From: Ptiloglossa arizonensis
Taxonomy: Eukaryota > Arthropoda > Insecta > Hymenoptera > Colletidae
Assembly: GCF_051014685.1 (NCBI RefSeq)
Contig: NW_027479709.1
Location: 1 to 64,000, forward strand
DNA length: 64,000 nucleotides
Reading direction: 5' to 3'
The notes beneath the pieces were generated by a model that saw only the letters and a list, made by a program, of their open reading frames with translations, was not told the DNA's origin and ran no database searches. Below, one piece after another: positions 41,190 to 52,256 of the stretch (position 1 is the first letter of the stretch; each line of letters starts with the position of its first letter). A program made the position numbers and the translations under genes.

Positions 41190-42632
41190 CTGTAAATCCG
41201 TTCGCGAGATATGGGACTTTGAAGCTAAGAAATGGTTGACAAGACAACAAATTTTTCGCACTTCTGCTGCTCCAATCGCTTAACCAGAATGCCCTAGGGG
41301 AAAAATACACGTACCGTTGTAATCGGGCGAGTTTCTTCTTTCAGATGCATAAGGAATTTTTGGGTTAGGTCAATCCGTTCGCGAGATATGGGAGTTTGAA
41401 GACAAGAAATGGTTGAGAAGGCAAAGAATTGTTCGCAATTCTGCTGCTCCAAACGCTTATCCAGAATGGCCTAGGGAAAAAATACGCATACCGTTGTAAT
41501 CGGGCACGTTTCTACTTTCAGATACAATAGGAATTTTTGGGTTCGGTCAATCCGTTCGCGAGATATGGGACTTTGAAGCTAAGAAATGGTTGACAAGACA
41601 ACAAATTTTTCGCAATTCTGCTGCTCCAATCGCTTAACCAGAATGGCCTAGGGGAAAAATACACGTACCGTTGTAATCGGGCGAGTTTCTACTTTCAAAT
41701 GCAATAGGAATTTTTGGGTTAGGTCAATCCGTTCGCGAGATATGAGAGTTTGAAGCTAAGAAATGGTTGAGAAGACAACAAATTTTTCGCAAATCTGCTG
41801 CTCCAAACGCTTAACCAGTATGGCCTAGGGAAAAAATACACGTACCGTTGTAATCGGGCGAGTTCCTACATTCAGTTAAAATAGGAATTTTTGGGTTCGG
41901 TCAATCCGTTCGCGAGATATGGGACTTTGAAGCTAAGAAATGGTTGACAAGACAACAAATTTTTCGCACTTCTGCTGCTCCAATCGCTTAACCAGACTGC
42001 CCTAGGGGAAAAATACACGTACCGTTGGAATCGGGCGAGTTACTTCTTTCAGATGCATAAGGAATTTTTAGGTTAGGTCAATCCGTTCGCGAGATATGGG
42101 AGTTTGAAGACAAGAAATGGTTGAGAAGGCAAAAAATTGTTCGCAATTCTGCTGCTCCAAACGCTTAACCAGAATGCCCTAGGGAAAAAATACGCATACC
42201 GTTGTAATCGGGCACGTTTCTACTTTCAGATACAATAGGAATTTTTGGGTTCGGTCAATCCGTTCGCGAGATATGGGACTTTGAAGCTAAGAAATGGTTG
42301 ACAAGACAACAAATTTTTCGCAATTCTGCTGCTCCAATCGCTTAACCAGAATGGCCTAGGGGAAAAATACACGTACCGTTGTAATCGGGCGAGTTTCTAC
42401 TTTCAAATGCAATAGGAATTTTTGGGTTAGGTCAATCCGTTCGCGAGATATGAGAGTTTGAAGCTAAGAAATGGTTGAGGAGACAACAAATTTTTCGCAA
42501 ATCTGCTGCTCCAAACGCTTAACCAGTATGGCCTAGGGAAAAAATACACGTACCGTTGTAATCGGGCGAGTTCCTACATTCAGTTAAAATAGGAATTTTT
42601 GGGTTCGGTCAATCCGTTCGCGAGATATGGGA
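41190..42632 (+). repeat. 4-mer higher-order repeat (708 bp), about two copies
   Basis: The rare mark cagtatggcc lies at 41,108, 41,816 and 42,524, two intervals of exactly 4 x 177. An earlier cagtatggcc at 40,577 is 531 before the first, so a 3-mer interval precedes the 4-mer. The second copy carries private changes (cagactgcc, gttggaatcgg, gagttacttc) that are themselves copied to 52,940-53,010. Confidence 0.82.
41295..42190 (+). repeat. segmental duplication D8, copy 1 (5 monomers)
   Basis: Matches 52,260-53,155 at a constant offset of 10,965. The rare marks cagactgcc and gagttacttc (tacttc at 42,041 and 53,006) are shared, which makes descent by copying clear. Confidence 0.85.
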
Positions 42633-43599
42633 GTTTGAAGACAAGAAATGGTTGAGAAGGCAAAAAATTTTTCGCAATTTTGCTGCTCCAAAGGCTTAAC
42701 CAGAATGCCCTAGGGAAAAAATACACATACCGTTGTAATCGGGCGAGTTTCTACTTTCAAATGCAATAGGAATTTTTGGGTTAGGTCAATCCGTTCGCGA
42801 GATATGAGAGTTTGAAGCTAAGAAATGGTTGAGGAGACAACAAATTTTTCGCAAATCTGCTGCTCCAATCGCTTAACCAGAATGGCCTAGGGAATAAATA
42901 CGCATACCGTTGTAATCGGGCGAGTTTCTACTTTCAGATACAATAGGAATTTTTGGGTTCGGTCAATCCGTTCGCGAGATATGGGACTTTGAAACTAAGA
43001 AATGGTTGACAAGACAACAAATTTTTCGCACTTCTGCTGCTCCAATCGCTTAACCAGAATGCCCTAGGGGAAAAATACACGTACCGTTGTAATCGGGCGA
43101 GTTTCTTCTTTCAGATGCATAAGGAATTTTTGGGTTCGGTCAATCCGTTCGCGAGATATGGGTCTTTGAAGCTAAGAAATGGTTGACAAGACAACAAATT
43201 TTTCGCACTTCTGCTGCTCCAATCGCTTAACCAGAATGGCCTAGGGAATAAATACGCATACCGTTGTAATCGGGCGAGTTTCTACTTTCAGATACAATAG
43301 GAATTTTTGGGTTCGGACAATCCGTTCGCGAGATATGGGACTTTGAAGCTAAGAAATGGTTGACAAGACAACAAATTTTTCGCAATTCTGCTGCTCCAAT
43401 CGCTTAACCAGAATGGCCTAGGGGAAAAATACACGTACCGTTGTAATCGGGCGAGTTTCTACTTTCAGACGCAATGAGAATTTTTCGGTTAAGTCAATAC
43501 GTTCGCGAGATATGGGAGTTTGAAGCTAAGAAATGGTTTAGAAGACAACAAATTTTTCGCAAATCTGCTGCTCCAAACGCTTATCCAGAATGGCCTAGG

Positions 43600-46500
43600 G
43601 AAAAAATACGCATACCGTTGTAATCGGGCGAGTTTCTACTTTCAGATACAATAGGAATTTTTGGGTTCGGTCAATCCGTTCTCGAGATATGGGACTTTGA
43701 AGCTAAGAAATGGTTGACAAGACAACAAATTTCTCGCACTTCTGCTGCTCCAATCGCTTAACCAGAATGCCCTAGGGGAAAAATACACGTACCGTTGTAA
43801 TCGGGCGAGTTTCTACTTTCAGATGCATAAGGAGTTTTTGGGTTAGGTCAATCCGTTCGCGAGATATGGGAGTTTGAAGCTAAGAAATGGTTTAGAAGAC
43901 AACAAATCTTTCGCAATTCTGCTGCACCAAACGCTTAACCAGAATGGGCTAGGGAAAATACATATACCGTTGTAATCCGGCGAGTTTCTACATTCAGTTA
44001 AAATAGGAATTTTTGGGTTCGGTCAATCCGTTCGCGAGATATGGGACTTTGAAGCTAAGAAATGGTTGACAAGACAACAAATTTTTCGCACTTCTGCTGC
44101 TCCAATCGCTTAACCAGAATGCCCTAGGGGAAAAATACACGTACCGTTGTAATCGGGCGAGTTTCTTCTTTCAGATGCATAAGGAATTTTTGGGTTAGGT
44201 CAATCCGTTCGCGAGATATGGGAGTTTGAAGACAAGAAATGGTTGCGAAGGCAAAAAATTGTTCGCAATTCTGCTGCTCCAAACGCTTAACCAGAATGCC
44301 CTAGGGAAAAAATACACATACCGATGTAATCGGGCGAGCTTCTACTTTCAAATGCAATAGGAATTTTTGGGTTAGGTCAATCCGTTCGCGACATATGGGA
44401 GTTTGAAACTAAGAAATGGTTGAGAAGACAACAAATTTTTCGCAAATCTGCTGCTCCAAACGCTTATCCAGAATGGCCTAGGGAAAAAATACGCATACCG
44501 TTGTAATCGGGCACGTTTCTACTTTCAGATACAATAGGAATTTTTGGGTTCGGTCAATCCGTACGCGAGATATGGGTCTTTGAAGCTAAGAAATGGTTGA
44601 CAAGACAACAAATTTTTCGCACTTCTGCTGCTCCAATCGCTTAACCAGAATGGCCTAGGGAATAAATACGCATACCGTTGTAATCGGGCGAGTTTCTACT
44701 TTCAGATACAATAGGAATTTTTGGGTTCGGACAATCCGTTCGCGAGATATGGGACTTTGAAGCTAAGAAATGGTTGACAAGACAACAAATTTTTCGCAAT
44801 TCTGCTGCTCCAATCGCTTAACCAGAATGGCCTAGGGGAAAAATACACGTACCGTTGTAATCGGGCGAGTTTCTACTTTCAGACGCAATAGGAATTTTTC
44901 GGTTAAGTCAATACGTTCGCGAGATATGGGAGTTTGAAGCTAAGAAATGGTTTAGAAGACAACAAATTTTTCGCAAATCTGCTGCTCCAAACGCTTATCC
45001 AGAATGGCCTAGGGAAAAAATACGCATACCGTTGTAATCGGGCGAGTTTCTACTTTCAGATACAATAGGAATTTTTGGGTTCGGTCAATCCGTTCGCGAG
45101 ATATGGGACTTTGAAGATAAGAAATGGTTGACAAGACAACAAATTTCTCGCACTTCTGCTGCTCCAATCGCTTAACCAGAATGCCCTAGGGGAAAAATAC
45201 ACGTACCGTTGTAATCGGGCGAGTTTCTACTTTCAGACGCAATAGGAATTTTTCGGTTAAGTCAATCCGTTCGCGAGATATGGGAGTTTGAAGCTAAGAA
45301 ATGGTTTAGAAGACAACAAATCTTTCGCAATTCTGCTGCACCAAACGCTTAACCAGAATGGGCTAGGGAAAAATACATATACCTTTGTCATCCGGCGAGA
45401 TTCTACATTCAGTTAAAATAGGAATTTTTGGGTTCGGTCAATCCGTTCGCGAGATATGGGACTTTGAAGCTAAGAAATGGTTGACAAGACAACAAATTTT
45501 TCGCACTTCTGCTGCTCCAATCGCTTAACCAGAATGCCCTAGGGGAAAAATACACGTACCGTTGTAATCGGGCGAGTTTCTACTTTCACACGCAAGAGGA
45601 ATTTTTGGGTTAGGTCAATCCGTTCGCGAGATATGGGAGTTTGAAGCAAAGAAATGGTTGAGAAGGCATAAAATTTTTCGCAATTCTGCTACTCCAAACG
45701 CTTAACCAGAATGGCCTAGGGAAAAAATACGCACACAGATGTAATCGTGCGAGCTTCTACTTTCAGATGCAATAGGAATTTTTGGGTTAGGTCAATCCGT
45801 TCGCGAGATATGGGAGTTTCAAGACTAGAAATGGTTGAGATGGCAACAAATTTTTCGCAATTCTGCTGCTCCAAACGCTTAACCAGAATGGCCTAGGAAA
45901 AAAATACACATACATTTGTAATCGGGCGAGTTTCTACTTTCAGATGCAATAGGAATTTTTGGGTTAGGTCAATCCGTTCGCGAGATATGGGAGCTTGAAG
46001 CTAAGAAATGGTTGAGAAGAGAACAAATTTTTCGCAATTCTGCTGCTCCAAACGCCTAACCCGAATGGCCTAGGGAAAAATTACGCATAACGTTGTAATC
46101 GGGCGAGTTTCTACTTTCAGACGCAGCAGGAATTTTTGGGTTAGGCCAATCCGTTCGCGAGATATGGGAGTTTGAAGCTAAGAAATGGTTGAGAAGACAA
46201 CAAATTTTTCGCACTTCTGCTGCTCCAAACGCTTAACCAGAATGGCCTAGGGCAAAAATACGCACACAGTTGTAATCGGGCGAGTTTCTACTTTCAGATG
46301 CAATAGGAATTTTTGGGTTAGGTCAATCCGTTCGCGAGATATGGGAGTTTGAAGCCAAGAAATGGTTGAGAAGGCAAAAAATTTTTCGCAATTCTCCTGC
46401 TCCAAACGCTTAACCAGAATGGCCTAGGGAAACAATACACATACCGTTGTAATCGGGCGAGTTTCTAGTTTCAGATGCAATAGGAATTTTTGGGCTAGGT

Positions 46501-47150
46501 CAATCCGTTCCCGAGATATGGGAGTGTGAACTAAGAAATGGTTGAGAAGAGAACAAATTTTTCGCACTTCTGCTGCTCCAAACGGTTAACCAGAATGGCC
46601 TAGGGTAAAATTACGCATACCGTTGTAATCGGGCGAGTTTCTACTTTCAGACGCAGCAGGAATTTTTGGGTTAGGCCAATCCGTTCGCGAGATATGGGAG
46701 TTTGAAGCTAAGAAATGGTTGAGAAGACAACAAATTTTTCGCACTTCTGCTGCTCCAAACGCTTAACCAGAATGGCCTAGGGCAAAAATACACATACCGT
46801 TGTAATCGGGCGAGTTTCTACTTTCAGATGCAATAGCAATTTTTGGGTGAGGTCAATCCGTTCGCGAGATATGGGAGTTTGAAGCCAAGAAATGGTTGAG
46901 AAGGCAAAACATTTTTCGCAATTCTGCTGCTCCAAACGCTTAACCAGAATGGCCTAGGGAAAAAATACACATACCGTTGTAATCGGGCGAGTTTCTACTT
47001 TCAGATGCAATAGGAATTTTTGGGTTAGGTCAATCCGTTCCCGAGATATGGGAGTTTGAACTAAGAAATGGTTGAGAACAGAACAAATTTTTCGCAATTC
47101 TGCTGCTCCAAACGCTTAACCAAAATGGCCTAGGGAAAAAATACACATAC
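43600..47150 (+). repeat. segmental duplication D6, copy 1 (20 monomers)
   Basis: Matches 53,503-57,230. The offset is 9,903 at several marks (ctcgagatat 43,681 and 53,584; gcgacatat 44,388 and 54,291; gtacgcgag 44,561 and 54,464; the acgcaagagg/aggcaagagg mark 45,590 and 55,493; the aattctcctgc region near 46,390 and 56,293). It becomes 10,080 after about 46,550, one extra monomer in the partner. The block crosses from type I into type II monomers, so the junction between types was copied with it. Confidence 0.88.
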
Positions 47151-48018
47151 CGTTGTAATCGGGCGAGTTTCTACTTTCACACGCAACAGGAATTTTTGGG
47201 TTAGGTCAATCCGTTCGCGAGATATGGGAGTTTGACGCCAAGGAATGGCTGAGAAGGCATAAAATTTTTCGCAATTCTGCTACTCCAAACGCTTAACCAG
47301 AATGGCCTAGGGGAAAAATACACATACCGTTGTAATCGGACGAGTTTCTACTTTCAAATGGAATAGGAATTTTTGGGTTAGGTCAATCCGTTCGCGAGAT
47401 ATGGGAGTTTCAAGACTAGAAATGGTTGAGAAGGCAACAAATTTTTCTCCATTCTGCTGCTCCAAACGCTTAACCAGAATGGCCTAGGGAAAAAATACAC
47501 ATACCGTTGTAATCGGGCGAGTTTCTACTTTCAGATGCAATAGGAATTTTTGGGTTAGGTCAATCCGCTCGCGAGATATGGGAGTTTGAAGCTAAGAAAT
47601 GGTTGAGAAGACAACAAATTTGTCGCACTTCTGCTGCTCCAAACGCTTAACCAGAATGGCCAAAGGAAAAAATACACATACCGTTGTAATCGGGCGAGTT
47701 TCTACTTTCAGATGGAATAGGAGATTTTGGGTTAGGTCAATCCGTTCTCGAGATATGGGAGTTTGAAGCTAACAAATGGTTGAGAAGACAACAAATTTGT
47801 CGCACTTCTGCTGCTCCAAACGCTTAACCAGAATGGCCTAGGGAAAAATTACGCATACCGTTGTAATCGGGCGAGCTTCTACTTTCAGACGCAGCAGGAA
47901 TTTTTGGGTTCGGGCAATCCGTTCGCGAGGTATGGGACTTTGAAGCTAAGAAATGGTTGAGAAGACAACAAATTTTTCGCAATTCTGCTGCTCCAAACGC
48001 TTAACCAGAATGGGCTAG
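45591..48018 (+). repeat. type II satellite block
   Basis: About 14 monomers of a distinct group. Marks are tttcacacgcaagagg, tacgcacacag, gcagcaggaattttt, gttcccgagat with gaactaag (one base short), tttctccattc, tccgctcgcgag and caagactagaaatgg. The boundary with type I lies inside a monomer at each end. Base differences among these units look more scattered than in the 17-35 kb domain, which suggests older or less homogenised sequence. Confidence 0.75.
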
Positions 48019-48340
48019 GGGAAAAATACACGTACCGTTGTAATCGGGCGAGTTTCTTCTTTCAGATGCATAAGGAATTTTTGGGTTAGGTCAATCCGTT
48101 CGCGAGATATGGGAGTTTGAAGACAAGAAATGGTTGAGAAGGCAAAAAATTGTTCGCAATTCTGCTGCTCCAAACGCTTATCCAGAATGGCCTAGGGAAA
48201 AAATACGCATACCGTTGTAATCGGGCACGTTTCTACTTTCAGATACAATAGGAATTTTTGGGTTCGGTCAATCCGTTCGCGAGATATGGGACTTTGAAGC
48301 TAAGAAATGGTTGACAAGACAACAAATTTTTCGCACTTCT
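45591..48340 (+). repeat. segmental duplication D7, copy 1
   Basis: Matches 50,187-52,580. The offset is 4,596 at the start and 4,244 near the end (cgggcaatcc at 47,911 and 52,155). The difference of 352 bases corresponds to two monomers lost from the second copy. The type II to type I junction near 48,018 is shared with 52,256. Confidence 0.82.
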
Positions 48341-50180
48341 GCTGCTCCAATCGCTTAACCAGAATGGCCTAGGGAATAAATACGCATACCGTTGTAATCG
48401 GGCGAGTTTCTACTTTCAGATACAATAGGAATTTTTGGGTTCGGTCAATCCGTTCGCGAGATATGGGACTTTGAAGCTACGAAATGGTTGACCAGACAAT
48501 AAATTTCTCGCACTTCTGCTGCTCCAATCGCTAAACCAGAATGCCCTAGGGGAAAAATACACGTACCGTTGTAATCGGGCGAGTTTCTACTTTCAGATGC
48601 ATAAGGAATTTTTGGGTTAGGTCAATCCGTTCGCGAGATATGGGAGTTTGAAGCTAAGAAATGGTTTAGAAGACAACAAATCTTTCGCAATTCTGCTGCA
48701 CCAAACGCTTAACCAGAATGGGCTAGGGAAAATACATATACCGTTGTAATCCGGCGAGTTTCTACATTCAGTTAAAATAGGAATTTTTGGGTTCGGTCAA
48801 TCCGTTCGCGAGATATGGGACTTTGAAACTAAGAAATGGTTGACAAGACAACAAATTTTTCGCACTTCTGCTGCTCCAATCGATTAACCAGAATTCCCTA
48901 GGGGAAAAATACACGTACCGTTGTAATCGGGCGAGTTTCTTCTTTCAGATGCATAAGGAATTTTTGGGTTAGGTCAATCCGTTCGCGAGATATGGGAGTT
49001 TGAAGACAAGAAATGGTTGATAAGGCAAAAAATTGTTCGCAATTCTGCTGCTCCAAACGCTTAACCAGAATGCCCTAGGGGTAAAATACACGTACCGTTG
49101 TAATCGGGCGAGTTTCTACTTTCAAATGCAATAGGAATTTTTGGGTTAGGACAATCCGTTCGCGAGATATGAGAGTTTGAAGCTAAGAAATGGTTGAGTA
49201 GGCAAAAAATTTTTCGAAAATCTGCTGCTCCAAACGCTTAACCAGAATGCCCTAGGGAAAAAATACACATACCGTTGTAATCGGGCGAGTTTCTACTTTC
49301 AGTTACAATAGGAATTTTTGGGTTCGGTCAATCCGTTCGCGAGATATGGTACATTGAAGCTAAGAAATGGTTGACAAGACAACAAATTTTTCGCACTTCT
49401 GCTGCTCCAAACGCTTAACCAGAATGGCCTAGGGAAAAAATACGCATACCGTTGTAATCGGGCGAGTTTCTACATTCAGATACAATAGGAATTTTTGGGT
49501 TCTGTCAATCCGTTCGCGAGATACGGGACTTTGAAGCTAATAAATGGTTGACAAGACAACAAATTTTTCGCAATTCTGCTGCTCCAATCGCTTAACCAGA
49601 ATGGCCTAGGGGAAAAATACACGTACCGTTGTAATCGGGCGAGTTTCTACTTTCAGACGCAATGGGAATTTTTCGGTTAAGTCAATACGTTCGCGAGATA
49701 TGGGAGTTTGAAGCTAAGAAATGGTTTAGAAGACAACAAATTTTTCGCAAATCTGCTGCTCCAAACGCTTATCCAGAATGGCCTAGGGAAAAAATACGCA
49801 TACCGTTGTAATCGGGCGAGTTTCTACTTTCAGATACAATAGGAATTTTTGGGTTCGGTCAATCCGTTCTCGAGATATGGGACTTTGAAGCTAAGAAATG
49901 GTTGACAAGACAACAAATTTCTCGCACTTCTGCTGCTCCAATCGCTTAACCAGAATGCCCTAGGGGAAAAATACACGTACCGTTGTAATCGGGCGAGTTT
50001 CTACTTTCAGATGCATAAGGAATTTTTGGGTTAGGACAATCCGTTCGCGAGATATGGGAGTTTGAAGCTAAGAAATGGTTTAGAAGACAACAAATCTTTC
50101 GCAATTCTGCTGCACCAAACGCTTAACCAGAATGGGCTAGGGAAAATACATATACCGTTGTAATCCGGCGAGTTTCTACT
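48019..50180 (+). repeat. type I satellite block
   Basis: About 12 type I monomers between two type II blocks. One unit near 49,500 has the box-bearing haplotype otherwise found only before 31,500, and the units around it (49,060-49,560) resemble 27,480-27,990 with the same linked marks (ggggtaaaatac, gttgagtaggc, ttctgtc). That points to a copy of the higher-order-repeat domain placed here. Confidence 0.72.
49512..49528 (+). other. exact CENP-B-box match
   Basis: The only exact box seen downstream of 31,487. It sits in a short block resembling 27,480-27,990; one linked change, gggacattg to ggtacattg, precedes it near 49,350. Confidence 0.6.
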
Positions 50181-52256
50181 TTCACACGCAAGAGGAATTT
50201 TTGGGTTAGGTCAATCCGTTCGCGAGATATGGGAGTTTGAAGCAAAGAAATGGTTGAGAAGGCATAAAATTTTTCGCAATTCTGCTACTCTAAACGCTTA
50301 ACCAGAATGGCCTAGGGAAAAAATACGCACACAGATGTAATCGTGCGAGCTTCTACTTTCAGAAGCAATAGGAATTTTTGGGTTAGGTCAATCCGTTCGC
50401 GAGATATGGGAGTTTCAAGACTAGAAATGGTTGAGATGGCAACAAATTTTTCGCAATTCTGCTGCTCCAAACGCTTAACCAGAATGGCCTAGGAAAAAAA
50501 TACACATACCTTTGTAATCGGGCGAGTTTCTACTTTCAGATGCAATAGGAATTTTTGGGTTAGGTCAATCCGTTCGCGAGATATGGGAGCTTGAAGCTAA
50601 GAAATGGTTGAGAAGAGAACAAATTTTTCGCAATTCTGCTGCTCCAAACGCCTAACCAGAATGGCCTAGGGAAAAATTACGCATAACGTTGTAATCGGGC
50701 GAGTTTCTACTTTCAGACGCAGCAGGAATTTTTGGGTTAGGCCAATCCGTTCGCGAGATATGGGAGTTTGAAGCTAAGAAATGGTTGAGAAGACAACAAA
50801 TTTTTCGCACTTCTGCTGCTCCAAACGCTTAACCAGAATGGCCTAGGGCAAAAATACGCACACAGTTGTAATCGGGCGAGTTTCTACTTTCAGATGCAAT
50901 AGGAATTTTTGGGTTAGGTCAATCCGTTCGCGAGATATGGGAGTTTGAAGCCAAGAAATGGTTGAGAAGGCAAAAAATTTTTCGCAATTCTGCTGCTCCA
51001 AACGCTTAACCAGAATGGCCTAGGGAAAAAATACACATACCGTTGTAATCGGGCGAGTTTCTACTTTCAGATGCAATAGGAATTTTTGGGTTAGGTCAAT
51101 CCGTTCCCGAGATATGGGAGTTTGAACTAAGAAATAGTTGAGAAGAGAACAAATTTTTCGCAATTCTGCTGCTCCAAACGCTTAACCAAAGTGGCCTAGG
51201 GAACAAAATACACATACCGTTGTAATCGGGCGAGTTTCTACTTTCACACGCAACAGGAATTTTTGGGTTAGGTCAATCCGTTCGCGAGATATGGGAGTTT
51301 GAAGCCAAGGAATGGCTGAGAAGGCATAAAATTTTTCGCAATTCTGCTACTCCAAAAGCTTAACCAGAATGGCCTAGGGGAAAAATACACATACCGTTGT
51401 AATCGGGCGAGTTTCTACTTTCAGATGGAATAGGAATTTTTGGGTTAGGTCAATCCGTTCGCGAGATATGGGAGTTTCAAGACTAGAAATGGTTGAGAAG
51501 GCAACAAATTTTTCTCCATTCTGCTGCTCCAAACGCTTAACCAGAATGGCCTAGGGAAAAAATACACATACCGTTGTAATCGGGCGAGTTTCTACTTTCA
51601 GATGCAATAGGAATTTTTGGGTTAGGTCAATCCGCTCGCGAGATATGGGAGTTTGAAGCTAAGAAATGGTTGAGAAGACAACAAATTTGTCGCACTTCTG
51701 CTGCTCCAAACGCTTAACCAGAATGGCCTAAGGCAAAAATACACATACCGTTGTAATCGGGCGAGTTTCTACTTTCAGATGGAATAGGAGTTTTTGGGTT
51801 AGGTCAATCCGTTCGCGAGATATGGGAGTTTCAAGACTAGAAATGGTTGAGAAGGCAACAAATTTTTCTCCATTCTGCTGCTCCAAACGCTTAACCAGAA
51901 TGGCCTAGGGAAAAAATACACATACAGTTGTAATCGGGCGAGTTTCTGCTTTCAGATGCAATAGGAATTTTTGGGTTAGGTCAATCCGCTCGCGAGATAT
52001 GGGAGTTTGAAGCTAACAAATGGTTGAGAAGACAACAAATTTGTCGCACTTCTGCTGCTCCAAACGCTTAACCAGAATGGCCTAGGGAAAAATTACGCAT
52101 ACCGTTGTAATCGGGCGAGTTTCTACTTTCAGACGCAGCAGGAATTTTTGGGTTCGGGCAATCCGTTCGCGAGGTATGGGACTTTGAAGCTAAGAAATGG
52201 TTGAGAAGACAACAAATTTTTCGCAATTCTGCTGCCCCAAACGCTTAACCAGAATG
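50181..52256 (+). repeat. type II satellite block, copy of 45,591-48,018
   Basis: D7 copy 2. Same order of marks as in copy 1, but two monomers shorter. Private changes include tactctaaacgc near 50,286, gaaatagttgag near 51,131 and a one-base insertion giving gggaacaaaatac near 51,200. Confidence 0.78.

Larger units (their letters stand above)
35230..45590 (+). repeat. type I satellite domain, second stretch
   Basis: About 58 monomers of the same kinds as in the first 17.5 kb, with marks cgcacttc, ccaatcgc, gggcacg, gggaataaatac and gggaaaatacatatacc. The switch from the higher-order-repeat domain lies inside a monomer near 35,230, where a unit with ttaagtc continues as ttgttcgc. Small local repeats occur; the clearest is the 4-mer at 41,190-42,632. 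Confidence 0.75.
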
